The notes: generated from the letters alone by a model not told the origin. A DNA stretch of 8,596 bases from Pseudomonadota bacterium (GCA_023391395.1 JAEWBA010000332.1:1-8596); one strand, 5' to 3'; positions 1 through 7,240 are shown, counted from the first letter of the stretch. Numbers and translations are program-made.

Positions 1-51
1 TTGCACGACCGGAGCGGCGGATGTCCTTCCGTCGATCAAATTGAACAGGCG
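1..51. other. Unassigned left edge
   Basis: These bases lie beyond the terminator. I see no start codon with a ribosome binding site, no RNA fold and no repeat. They may be the intergenic edge of a gene outside the window. Confidence 0.4.
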
Positions 52-85
52 AAAAAAAAGGACTCGGGCATGTACCCAAGTCCTT
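52..85 (-). terminator. Rho-independent terminator after tRNA-Lys
   Basis: On the minus strand a 9-bp stem (GGACTTGGG against CCCGAGTCC, with one G-U pair) closes a 6-base loop TACATG and is followed at once by eight T residues (52-59 on the plus strand reads A8). Two further A-T pairs can extend the stem. It lies 15 bases after the encoded CCA end of the tRNA, so it most likely ends the tRNA transcript and any read-through from the two protein genes upstream. The plus-strand reading is followed only by a mixed TTCTTTCC tract, so it is a weaker terminator in that direction. Confidence 0.9.
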
Positions 86-99
86 CTTTCCTTATTCGT

Positions 100-175
100 T
101 GGTAGGCCGTGTAGGGCTCGAACCTACGACCAACGGATTAAGAGTCCGCTGCTCTACCAACTGAGCTAACGACCC
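100..175 (-). tRNA. tRNA-Lys (anticodon CTT)
   Basis: The 76-base minus-strand sequence folds as a complete cloverleaf. It has a 7-bp acceptor stem (GGGTCGT with ACGGCCT, including two G-U pairs), a D arm GCTC/GAGC, an anticodon stem GCGGA/TCCGT with loop CTCTTAA, a five-base variable region, a T arm GTAGG/CCTAC with loop TTCGAGC, discriminator A and a genome-encoded CCA. The anticodon CTT (plus-strand 140-142) reads the lysine codon AAG. The 5' half closely resembles E. coli tRNA-Lys as I recall it, which agrees with the anticodon. A promoter sits just upstream and a terminator just downstream, so the gene can be expressed alone. Confidence 0.97.
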
Positions 176-186
176 AACGGACGCGA

Positions 187-195
187 ATTATAACA
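187..195 (-). promoter_or_regulatory. Extended -10 promoter of tRNA-Lys
   Basis: The minus strand reads TGTTATAAT: a perfect TATAAT with the TGn extension, 11 bases before the first base of the mature tRNA. The following bases, TCGCGTCC, form a GC-rich discriminator of the kind common at growth-rate-regulated stable RNA promoters. No good -35 hexamer is found 16-18 bases upstream, and the extended -10 may compensate for that. Transcription would start about 4-5 bases before the tRNA, leaving a very short 5' leader. Confidence 0.75.
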
Positions 196-278
196 ATAAA
201 TCCGGCTTGCGGTATAGCTGCATGCGAGATTTTGCCAGGCAACTTGCACTTTTTTCTGCAGCGCGTGCAGCCTGCCGC

Positions 279-2090
279 TCAAGTCAAGGCTGCGGTGGCC
301 TTCAGCACTTCCTCGGCGGTCGTCATGCCTTCGGCAATCTTCAGGGCGCCGGCCACGCGCAGCGGTTTCATGCCGTCCTTGATGCTCTGCCCCTTGAGCG
401 CTTGGATGTTGGTCTCCTGCTTGATGAGTTGAGAAAAGGCCTGGGTCACCGTGAGCAATTCGTACAGGCCGGTACGGCCGCGGTATCCCGTCTGGCGACA
501 CTCAGGGCAACCGACCGGACGATAGATCTTCGCCGGCCTGGGCAGCTTCCAGCCCTCGATCAGGTTTTCCCACACGTCTTCGATCAGCTCTCCTTCGGCC
601 GTCTTGCAGGCGGGACAGAGCGTGCGCACCAGGCGCTGCGCCATGATGCCGATCAGCGTCGCTTCGAGGAGGTAATAGGGCACGCCCAGTTCGAGCAGGC
701 GCATCACGGCCGAGGGCGCGTCGTTGGTGTGCAGGGTGGACAGCACGAGGTGCCCGGTCAGCGCCGCCTGGATCGCCATCTCCGCCGTTTCGAGGTCACG
801 GATTTCGCCGATCATGATGATGTCCGGGTCCTGCCGCATCAATGCCCGCACGCCGTCGGCAAAGGAGAGGTCGATGCCGTGCTGGACCTGCATCTGGTTG
901 AACGAGGCTTCTACCATTTCGATCGGGTCTTCCACCGTGCAGACGTTCACTTCCGGGGTGGCCAAGGCTTTCAGCGTCGTGTACAGCGTGGTGGTCTTGC
1001 CCGAGCCGGTCGGGCCGGTGACCAGGATGATGCCGTGCGGGCGCCGCGTCAGCTCGTCCCAGCGGGCGGCATCGTCGGGCGGAAAGCCCAGTTCCGGCAG
1101 GGTCTTGACCACCACGTCCGGATCGAAGATGCGCATCACCAGCTTTTCGCCGAAAGCCGTCGGCAGGGTCGAGAGCCGCAATTCGATTTCGTTACCGGCA
1201 ACCGTGCGCGTCTTGATGCGGCCATCCTGCGGGCGGCGCTTCTCGATCACGTCCATGCGACCGAGCAGCTTGATGCGCGCGGTCATGGCGATCATCACGA
1301 TGGCCGGCACCTGATAGACCTGGTGCAGTACGCCGTCAATGCGGAAACGGATGACGCCGATGTCGCGCTTGGGCTCGAGGTGGATGTCGGAGGCGCGCTG
1401 TTCGAAGGCATATTGCCAGAGCCAGTCGACGATATTGATGATGTGCTGGTCGTTGGCGTCGAACTGCTTGTTGGCCTTGCCGAGCTCGACCAGTTGCTCG
1501 AAGTTGTTGCGCAGCGCCAGGTCCTGGCCGTTCGACTTGTTGGCGCCCTTGATCGACTTGGCGAGCGAGAAGAACTGGGTCGTGTATTGCGCGATGTCGA
1601 GCGGGTTGGCCACCACCAGCCTGACCGGACGGCGGGTGAGCTTGGCGATCTCTGCCTGCCAGTCCACGTGGAAGGGCTCGGCGGTGGCGATGACGACATC
1701 GTTCTCCGTCATCTCGATCGGCAGGATATTGAAGCGCGCGGCGTAGCTGGCCGACATGACGTCGGCGACCCGGGTGAAATCGATCTTGAGCGGATCGATG
1801 CGATAAAAGGGCAGGTTCACCTTGGCAGCCATCCATTCGGTCAGCCAGTCCAGCGTGAGCAATCTATTGGGCGGCGTCGCCGCAGTCAGCTTGCATTGCG
1901 CTACCACGGTCAGCGGATGCATCGCCATGCTCGCGTTCTTCTGAATCGCCTGGGCCTGGTTGTAGAAGGCCTTGGCCTCGGCTTTCTGGATGATGCCGTC
2001 CGCCAGCAGCCAGGTGAAGATCTGGGACAGGTCCAGGAGTTTGGGGGCGGCTTTGCTCATGGGATGCTGAGAGGCAAGAGGTGGGGCCAT
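279..2090 (-). CDS. GspE/PulE/PilB-family secretion ATPase
   Basis: 603-residue hexameric traffic ATPase of the type II secretion / type IV pilus assembly family, expected at the cytoplasmic face of the inner membrane, where it powers pseudopilus or pilus assembly. Visible parts: an N-terminal T2SSE_N/MshEN-like region (about 75-180), the N2 domain with ASDIHLEP (233-240), Walker A GPTGSGKTT (359-367), Asp box TVEDPIE (385-391), Walker B IIMIGE (424-429), His box around TGHLVLSTLH (445-454), and a zinc-binding tetracysteine made of C492/C495 and C528/C531. All catalytic motifs are intact and the length is normal. The ATG at 2090 has AAGGG nine bases upstream. A second in-frame ATG at 2060 (residue 11) lacks a clear binding site but is possible. 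No pilin, platform or secretin genes are in the window, so whether it serves pili or secretion cannot be decided. It is the second gene of a probable operon. Confidence 0.95.
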   Translation of the reverse strand: MAPPLASQHPMSKAAPKLLDLSQIFTWLLADGIIQKAEAKAFYNQAQAIQKNASMAMHPLTVVAQCKLTAATPPNRLLTLDWLTEWMAAKVNLPFYRIDPLKIDFTRVADVMSASYAARFNILPIEMTENDVVIATAEPFHVDWQAEIAKLTRRPVRLVVANPLDIAQYTTQFFSLAKSIKGANKSNGQDLALRNNFEQLVELGKANKQFDANDQHIINIVDWLWQYAFEQRASDIHLEPKRDIGVIRFRIDGVLHQVYQVPAIVMIAMTARIKLLGRMDVIEKRRPQDGRIKTRTVAGNEIELRLSTLPTAFGEKLVMRIFDPDVVVKTLPELGFPPDDAARWDELTRRPHGIILVTGPTGSGKTTTLYTTLKALATPEVNVCTVEDPIEMVEASFNQMQVQHGIDLSFADGVRALMRQDPDIIMIGEIRDLETAEMAIQAALTGHLVLSTLHTNDAPSAVMRLLELGVPYYLLEATLIGIMAQRLVRTLCPACKTAEGELIEDVWENLIEGWKLPRPAKIYRPVGCPECRQTGYRGRTGLYELLTVTQAFSQLIKQETNIQALKGQSIKDGMKPLRVAGALKIAEGMTTAEEVLKATAALT

Positions 2091-2121
2091 GTTAACACGC
2101 CCTTAGCCGGCAAAGGCAAGC

Positions 2122-2979
2122 TCAGCGCGCCGCTTGCCCAGCCTTCAAGCCGTTGACCCAGGATTTGGCCGGCAGGCGTGTTGCGGCTCCGATACGCTCG
2201 GCGCGCTCGTACAGCGCTCCGAAATCGAGAGCTGGCGCGGCCTTGAAAGCCAGGGCCACGACATTGCCATCGTGGACCTCGGGCAGGCATAACACTTCAT
2301 CAAAGGCGAAGCGCATGGCTTTCAGGTTTTTCGCATAGCTCGGATGGTCGCCAAACAGGTTGACCGTCATGATGCCTTCCGGCGCCAGGCAGGCGGCGCA
2401 GGCGGCATAGAATTCCGGCGTGTCTAGCACCGGTCCGCGCGCAGTGGCGTCGTACAGGTCGACCTGCAGGACGTCGATGCGCCCGTGATGCGCCGGGTCA
2501 TTGACGAAATCTATGGCGTCCATTTCCAGCAGCGCCAGGCGTTCGTCTTCTGGTGGCAGCTTGAACATGGAGTGACAGATCGCGATGACGGCGGGATTGA
2601 GCTCGACGCCCGTGATTTGCGCTTCGGGGAAGTGGCGATAGCAGAATTTGGTCAAGGCGCCGGTACCCAATCCCAATTGCACGATATGGCGGGGCGTATC
2701 CAGGAACAGCATCCAGGCCATCATTTGCTGCGCGTATTCCAGTTCGATCCAGTCCGGCTTGCGGATGCGCATCGCGCCCTGCACCCATTCGGTGCCGAAG
2801 TGCAAGTAACGCACGCCGTCTGCCTCCGACAGGGTGACGGGCGCGAACTTCGGTTTGCGGGGCTTGGGAGCCGGGGCGCTCTTGCCGGGGCCGGCCTTGC
2901 GATTGGCCTGGGCTTCGATAGACTTGCGTTTGATGAGCATGGAGACAGCCACCCGCTTCAGGCGGGCGAATTGAAACAA
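2122..2979 (-). CDS. Spermidine-synthase-like methyltransferase-fold protein
   Basis: 285-residue protein with the Rossmann fold of the spermine/spermidine synthase family. The nucleotide-binding glycine motif GLGTG is at 103-107, the acidic strand end VELN at 125-128, MDAIDF at 153-158, and DLYD at 174-177 where SpeE has its catalytic DxxD. Both aspartates remain, but the usual P-x-G after them is absent. The polyamine-pocket segment that reads like YHE.M.H in true SpeE is replaced by EYAQQMMAWM. I therefore doubt it makes spermidine; a methyltransferase-like or unknown role is as likely. The first 45 residues are basic and proline/lysine-rich, look disordered and are not part of the fold. 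The start is TTG at 2979, chosen because GAGG lies seven bases upstream; ATG at 2940 (residue 14) is the alternative. The stop lies 31 bases before the ATPase gene, which suggests co-transcription. Confidence 0.88.
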   Translation of the reverse strand: MFQFARLKRVAVSMLIKRKSIEAQANRKAGPGKSAPAPKPRKPKFAPVTLSEADGVRYLHFGTEWVQGAMRIRKPDWIELEYAQQMMAWMLFLDTPRHIVQLGLGTGALTKFCYRHFPEAQITGVELNPAVIAICHSMFKLPPEDERLALLEMDAIDFVNDPAHHGRIDVLQVDLYDATARGPVLDTPEFYAACAACLAPEGIMTVNLFGDHPSYAKNLKAMRFAFDEVLCLPEVHDGNVVALAFKAAPALDFGALYERAERIGAATRLPAKSWVNGLKAGQAAR

Positions 2980-2986
2980 GGAAAAA

Positions 2987-2990
2987 CCTC
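2987..2990 (-). promoter_or_regulatory. Ribosome binding site supporting a TTG start
   Basis: GAGG on the minus strand is spaced seven bases from TTG (2977-2979). This is a better site than the one before the in-frame ATG at 2938-2940, whose upstream bases read GGGTGGCTGTCTCC. It is the reason for the longer gene model of the spermidine-synthase-like protein. Confidence 0.6.
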
Positions 2991-3105
2991 GTCATTGTAC
3001 CGGGCGCGGCTTCGGGCTTGCCGGGCAGAATTGCGGCGGTTTCGGAATTTCTTCAGTAAGATGTGGTGCAGGCGTCAACATGCGCCGTCACGATGAGAGG
3101 AGACC

Positions 3106-3549
3106 ATGGAACACACTGCACAAAGACAGATCGACACCCTGCTGTCCCGCTACGCCGAAAGCCATCGCCATCCGACCAATGAAGTCATCCACATGATCTG
3201 CATACCGGCGATCATCTTTTCCCTGATGGGCCTGTTGTGGAGTGCGCATCCCTACGTGGCGCTGGCCTTTGCGGCAGCTTCGCTTGTGTATTACCTGATG
3301 CTGTCCGTGCCCTTCGCAATCGGCATGCTGCTGATGGTCGGCGCCATGCTGTGGCTGCTCGCGTTGCTGCCCGCGGCGGTGGTCTGGCAGGTATCGCTGG
3401 CGGTCTTCATCGTGGCGTGGATCGGTCAGTTCGTCGGCCACAAGATCGAGGGGAAGAAGCCTTCCTTCTTCGAAGACTTGCGCTTCCTGCTGATCGGGCC
3501 TTTGTTCGTGCTCGGCTTCCTGTATCGTCGACTGCGCATCGCGTACTGA
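3106..3549 (+). CDS. DUF962 / Mpo1-like membrane protein
   Basis: 147-residue integral membrane protein of the DUF962 (YGL010w/Mpo1-like) family. The hallmark N-terminal motif H-R-H-P-T-N-E-V-I-H is at 20-29, and the second conserved block runs from W105 through GQFVGHKIEGKKPSFFEDL to the last hydrophobic segment, including H112. About four membrane segments are seen (roughly 30-47, 49-68, 70-92, 94-110), with a further hydrophobic stretch at 126-139. In yeast, Mpo1 is an Fe(II)-dependent dioxygenase acting on 2-hydroxy fatty acids, and the conserved histidines are thought to hold the iron. The bacterial substrate is unknown, so this is family knowledge and not a function proven here. AGAGGAG ends three bases before the ATG, a strong site. 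The gene stands alone, divergent from the spermidine-synthase-like gene and convergent with htpG. Confidence 0.92.
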   Translation: MEHTAQRQIDTLLSRYAESHRHPTNEVIHMICIPAIIFSLMGLLWSAHPYVALAFAAASLVYYLMLSVPFAIGMLLMVGAMLWLLALLPAAVVWQVSLAVFIVAWIGQFVGHKIEGKKPSFFEDLRFLLIGPLFVLGFLYRRLRIAY

Positions 3550-3557
3550 AGGAGCGC

Positions 3558-3587
3558 CGGGCGGCGTTCCGGTCCCGCCGCCGCCCG
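3558..3587. terminator. GC-rich hairpin between convergent genes
   Basis: Between the stop of the DUF962 gene (3549) and the stop of htpG (3613) the sequence can form a 9-bp all-GC stem (CGGGCGGCG against CGCCGCCCG) with a 12-base loop. Neither strand has a T-tract after it, so it is not a classical intrinsic terminator. It could slow polymerase or protect 3' ends from both sides. It is the only structure seen in the 63-base convergent gap. Confidence 0.4.
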
Positions 3588-3612
3588 CGCGACTTGGCGA
3601 TGCGCCGCCGAA

Positions 3613-5526
3613 CTACTTGCCAGCCATCCCCAGCAGCATCTCGTTCAGGCGCTTGACGAAGCCCGCCGGGTCGGAAAGGCTGCCGCCTTCGGCCAGCAGC
3701 GCCTGGTCGAACAGGATCTGCGACCAGTCGTTGAACTTCGCCTCCTCGTACTTGAGGCGCTGCACTAGCGGGTGATTCGGGTTGATTTCCAGGATGGGCT
3801 TGGATTCGGGCGCGTTCTGGCCGGCCGCCTTCAGCATGCGCAGCAGGTTGCCTGACAAATCGTGCTCGTCCGCCACCAGGCAGGCCGGCGAATCGGTGAG
3901 GCGGAAAGTGATCCGCACCTCCTTGGCCTTGTCGGCGAGGGCTTCCTTCATCTTGCCGACCAAGTCCTTGTACTGGGCTTCGGTTTCTTCGTGCTGCTTC
4001 TTCTCGGTCTCGTCTTCCAGCTTGCCGAGATCCAGATCGCCCTTGGCTACCGATACCAGTTCCTTGCCCTCGACTTCATGCAGGAAGGACAACATCCATT
4101 CATCCACGCGGTCGGTCAGCAGCAGGACCTCGACGCCTTTCTTGCGGAAGATCTCCAGGTGCGGACTGTTCTTGGCGGCAGCCCAGGTTTCGGCGGTGAC
4201 GTAATAAATCTTGTCCTGGCCTTCCTTCATGCGGCCGATGTAGTCGCCGAATGATACGTTCTGCGCATCGTTTTCGTTGACGGTGGAAGCGAAGCGCAGC
4301 AGCTTGGCGATGCGTTCCTTGTTGGTCTGGTCCTCGCCTATGCCTTCCTTGAGCACCTGGCCGAACTCTTTCCAGAAGGTCGCATACTTGTCCTTCTGCG
4401 CCTGGTCCTCGCTATTGGCCATTTCTTCCAGCATGCCCAGCACGCGCTTGGTCGAGCCTTCGCGGATTACCTTGACGTCGCGCGACTCTTGCAGGATTTC
4501 GCGCGAGACGTTCAGTGGCAGGTCGGCGGAATCGATCACGCCTTTCACGAACCTCAGGTACACCGGCATCAACTGCTCGGCGTCGTCCATGATGAAGACG
4601 CGCTTGACGTACAGCTTGATGCCGCCGCGCTTGTTGCGGTCCCACAGGTCGAAGGGGGCGCGCTGCGGAATGTACAGCAGTTGCGTATATTCGCTGCGGC
4701 CTTCAACGCGGTTGTGCGTGTAGGCCAGCGGCGGCTCGAAATCGTGCGCCACGTGCTTGTAGAACTCGTCGTACTGTTCCTGGGTGATCTCGGACTTGTT
4801 GCGGGTCCACAGGGCACTGGCCTGATTGACAGTCTCGAACTCATCCTTAATGACGGTTTCCTTCTTTTCCTCGTCCCACTCTTCCTTCTTCATCAGGATG
4901 GGCAGGGAGATGTGGTCGGAATACTTGCGGATGATGGACTTCAGCTGCCAGGTGGAGAGGAATTCATCCTCGCCCTCGCGCAGATGCAGGATGATGTCGG
5001 TGCCGCGCGATTTCTTCTCGATGCCTTCGACGCTGAAATCGCCTTCGCCGGCGGATTCCCAGCGCACGCCCTGGTCGGCCGGAAGTCCGGCGCGGCGCGA
5101 TTCCACGGTGATCCTGTCGGCGACGATGAAAGCGGAGTAGAAGCCGACCCCGAACTGGCCGATCAGCGCCGCATCCTTTTGCTGGTCGCCCGACAGACGG
5201 GAAAAGAATTCCTTGGTGCCCGACTTGGCGATGGTGCCCAGGTGCTCGATGGCTTCGTCCCGGCTCATGCCGATGCCGTTGTCGGAGATGGTGACGGTGC
5301 GTGCCCCCTTGTCGAAGCTGACGCGGATCTTGAGATCGGGATCGTCCTCGAACAGCGCATTGTTGTTGATTGCCTCGAAGCGCAGCTTGTCGGCGGCATC
5401 GGAGGCATTGGAGATCAGCTCGCGCAGGAAGATTTCCTTGTTGGAGTACAAGGAGTGAATCATCAATTGCAGCAGTTGTTTGACTTCTGCCTGAAATCCC
5501 AGGGTTTGCTTTTCGGATACGGCCAT
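3613..5526 (-). CDS. htpG: Chaperone HtpG (bacterial Hsp90)
   Basis: 637-residue ATP-dependent cytosolic chaperone that acts as a dimer to remodel client proteins. The GHKL ATPase domain is complete: [13 protein letters not shown] with catalytic E36 and Mg-binding N40, DNGIGM at 82-87, lid segment GTIAKSGT, and [11 protein letters not shown] starting at residue 123. The middle domain holds the ATP-contacting [19 protein letters not shown] block with R342. The C-terminal dimerisation domain includes [19 protein letters not shown], and no eukaryotic MEEVD tail is present. Length is normal for the family. I place the start at the ATG at 5526 ([11 protein letters not shown]) because GAGG lies five bases upstream and homologues begin here. 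The longer open frame back to 5595 would start inside the heat-shock -10 element, so it cannot be on the transcript from that promoter. Confidence 0.97.
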   Translation of the reverse strand: MAVSEKQTLGFQAEVKQLLQLMIHSLYSNKEIFLRELISNASDAADKLRFEAINNNALFEDDPDLKIRVSFDKGARTVTISDNGIGMSRDEAIEHLGTIAKSGTKEFFSRLSGDQQKDAALIGQFGVGFYSAFIVADRITVESRRAGLPADQGVRWESAGEGDFSVEGIEKKSRGTDIILHLREGEDEFLSTWQLKSIIRKYSDHISLPILMKKEEWDEEKKETVIKDEFETVNQASALWTRNKSEITQEQYDEFYKHVAHDFEPPLAYTHNRVEGRSEYTQLLYIPQRAPFDLWDRNKRGGIKLYVKRVFIMDDAEQLMPVYLRFVKGVIDSADLPLNVSREILQESRDVKVIREGSTKRVLGMLEEMANSEDQAQKDKYATFWKEFGQVLKEGIGEDQTNKERIAKLLRFASTVNENDAQNVSFGDYIGRMKEGQDKIYYVTAETWAAAKNSPHLEIFRKKGVEVLLLTDRVDEWMLSFLHEVEGKELVSVAKGDLDLGKLEDETEKKQHEETEAQYKDLVGKMKEALADKAKEVRITFRLTDSPACLVADEHDLSGNLLRMLKAAGQNAPESKPILEINPNHPLVQRLKYEEAKFNDWSQILFDQALLAEGGSLSDPAGFVKRLNEMLLGMAGK

Positions 5527-5593
5527 TTTTACCTCAAGAATGGATGGGAATGCGGGTTTGCCTTCCGCATGGTCGGAATGACAATGGACCTCC

Positions 5594-5625
5594 AAATTGG
5601 GGTAAAACCGGAGATTTCAAGGGGG
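5594..5625 (-). promoter_or_regulatory. Sigma-32 heat-shock promoter of htpG
   Basis: The minus strand carries CCCTTGAAA, then CCCCAATTT, with about 12 bases between the two blocks. The RpoH consensus is CTTGAA and CCCCATNT separated by 11-16 bases, so this is a near-perfect match with one extra A in the -10. Transcription should start near 5587, giving a leader of about 60 bases before the htpG ATG. No CIRCE inverted repeat is seen, so HrcA control is unlikely and sigma-32 alone probably gives heat induction. Confidence 0.85.
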
Positions 5626-5717
5626 AGTTGCGGCTTGAGAATGCGCAAGCGGGAGAGGGAGCCGTTTGCCCGGATCTCTCGGCTATCCCCCATCGCCAGA
5701 CAGGCGCAGAGACCGCC

Positions 5718-7181
5718 TCAGCGCCGCGCGGCGATCTCCCTTTCCAGAAAGCGCAGCCAAGCCGCATCGCCCATATTGGCCAGATTGATGCGCATCCGCG
5801 AAGACGGCAACTGACGCGGGGAGAACAGGCTGCCCGGCGCCAGCAGGTAACCATGGCGCATGCCTTGCTCCGCCAGCCGATTAGTATCGCAAGCCGCATC
5901 CGCCCAGACGAACATGCCTGCCGGCGCCACGATGTCGATGCTCAGGCCGGCCTTTTCCAATTGCCGGATGGCCTTGTCGCGCACCGCGTCCAGCCGGTCG
6001 CGCAGGCGCACCACGTGCTTGCGGTACTGGCCTTCGGACAGGATCTTGTAGACGATGCGCTCGCCGATGTCGCTGGTCGTCAGGTTGGCCAGCATCTTGC
6101 GGTCCGCCAGGCGCTGCGCCAGCTCGGGCGTGGTGGCAATGAAGCCGACGCGCAGATTGGCTGCCAGGGTCTTGGAGAAGCCGCCGAGATAGATCACCTT
6201 CTGCAACTGGTCTAGTGCGGCCATGCGGGTGGCCGGCTGCACCGCGTTGCCGGGATGCAGATCGCAGTAGATATCGTCCTCGACCAGGGTGAAACCGTGC
6301 TGCTCGGCGATCTTCAGCACCTGGAAGGCCTTGGCCGCCGACAGCGAGGTCGAGGTCGGATTGTGAAGGACCGAGTTGATGACGTAGAGCTTGGGCCGGT
6401 GCGCCGCCGCCAGCTCCGCCAGGCGTTCGATGTCCGGTCCGTCGCGCAGGCGCGGAACGCCGACCACCTTGGCACCCATCACGGCAAAGGAGCCGAACAT
6501 CAGGAACCAGGCCGGATCGTCGACGAATACCGTGTCGCCCGGCTGCAGGAAGTGGCGGGCGATCAGGTCGAGCGCCTGGCTGACGCCGTTAGTGGTGAGG
6601 ATCTGCTCGGGCGCGGCGGCGATGTCCAGCTCAGCCAGCTTCAATTGCAATTGCTGGCGCAAGGGCAGGAAACCTTGCGGATGGCCGTAAGGCAGAAGCA
6701 GGTCGGGATTCTGCCGGCCGATGGCACGCAGGGCGTTGCCGACCAGTTGGGCATCCAGCCAGTCGTTGGGCAGCAGCCCCGATCCAGGCGTGCCCTGATG
6801 GGTCTGCTGGCCGAACATGTTGCGCACCAGCCAGACCACATCGAGCTGCTGCGGCGAGAGTGCGACCTTGCTTGTGCTCGGGCTCGTCAGCGGCGCCCGC
6901 TCGCGCACATAAAAACCCGAACCGCGGCGCGATTCCAGGTAACCCCTGGCCACCAGGCGGTCGTAAGCCTCCACCACGGTAAAGCGCGAGACGCCATGCT
7001 GGTCGGCGAACTGGCGGATCGAAGGCATGCGGGCGCCGCTGCGCAGCAGCCGGTCGTCGATGCGCGCCGCTACCGTGCGCACGATCTGCTCCACCAGGGA
7101 GACGTCGGCATCGCGCGACAGCAGGGGAGCGGCCGCCTGCGCCGGGGGCGGAAGTTGGCGGAGCTTGAGTGTACTGGTCAT
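5718..7181 (-). CDS. MocR-family transcriptional regulator (GntR-HTH plus aminotransferase fold)
   Basis: 487-residue fusion typical of MocR regulators. A GntR-type winged helix at about 26-95 (PSIRQFADQHGVSRFTVVEAY is the recognition part, then the wing ESRRGSGFYV) is joined by a linker to a fold-type I PLP domain (about 125-487). PLP residues are present: N274-P275, D302 and Y305 in EDDIY, the Schiff-base lysine K337 in GGFSKT, and carboxylate-binding R464 in RMRINLA. Where many relatives have Tyr in E-x-P-x-Y, this one has W225 (DDPAW). Such proteins (GabR, PdxR, TauR) use PLP and an amino compound as effector and usually regulate a divergent gene and themselves. Here the divergent gene is an EamA transporter. 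The ATG lies inside a TGTACTGGTCATG repeat; only weak purines precede it, so translation may be modest. The effector cannot be named. Confidence 0.94.
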   Translation of the reverse strand: MTSTLKLRQLPPPAQAAAPLLSRDADVSLVEQIVRTVAARIDDRLLRSGARMPSIRQFADQHGVSRFTVVEAYDRLVARGYLESRRGSGFYVRERAPLTSPSTSKVALSPQQLDVVWLVRNMFGQQTHQGTPGSGLLPNDWLDAQLVGNALRAIGRQNPDLLLPYGHPQGFLPLRQQLQLKLAELDIAAAPEQILTTNGVSQALDLIARHFLQPGDTVFVDDPAWFLMFGSFAVMGAKVVGVPRLRDGPDIERLAELAAAHRPKLYVINSVLHNPTSTSLSAAKAFQVLKIAEQHGFTLVEDDIYCDLHPGNAVQPATRMAALDQLQKVIYLGGFSKTLAANLRVGFIATTPELAQRLADRKMLANLTTSDIGERIVYKILSEGQYRKHVVRLRDRLDAVRDKAIRQLEKAGLSIDIVAPAGMFVWADAACDTNRLAEQGMRHGYLLAPGSLFSPRQLPSSRMRINLANMGDAAWLRFLEREIAARR

Positions 7182-7240
7182 GGCACCGTGACAGTGGCAG
7201 GAATTATCTGGAAAAGTGTACTGATACTGTACTGGTCATG
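7170..7240. repeat. TGTACTG direct repeats, candidate MocR operator
   Basis: TGTACTGGTCATG occurs identically at 7170-7182 and 7228-7240, and a shorter copy TGTACTG(AT) is at 7217-7223, exactly 11 bases before the last one. The first two copies also share AGTGTACTG. The left copy covers the start codon of the MocR gene, and the paired copies sit near the expected -35 region of the transporter gene and upstream of the candidate MocR -10 (GATAAT, 7204-7209 on the minus strand). MocR/GabR-type regulators are known to bind direct repeats, so this is the best operator candidate for both genes. Confidence 0.65.

Noticed and set aside
242..270. CTGCA/TGCAG hairpin next to a T6 run as a terminator after the ATPase gene
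   Set aside because: On the minus strand the hairpin is followed by A residues, and on the plus strand the T run comes before the stem, so it fits neither direction.
207..2156. 649-codon open frame on the plus strand opposite the secretion ATPase
   Set aside because: It is fully antisense to a gene with clear family motifs, has a low-complexity Arg/Gly/His-rich composition, no recognisable domain and no ribosome binding site. Long antisense frames are expected in GC-rich coding DNA.
2994..2999. TACAAT as a -10 box for the spermidine-synthase-like gene
   Set aside because: It has no acceptable -35 and would place the transcription start at or inside the ribosome binding site.
3057..3062. TAAGAT as a -10 box for the DUF962 gene
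   Set aside because: The nearest -35-like TTGCGG is 20 bases away, too far for a confident promoter; nothing else supports it.
4489..5814. 441-codon open frame on the plus strand opposite htpG
   Set aside because: Antisense shadow of htpG; no motif, no ribosome binding site, and it runs through the heat-shock promoter into the next gene.
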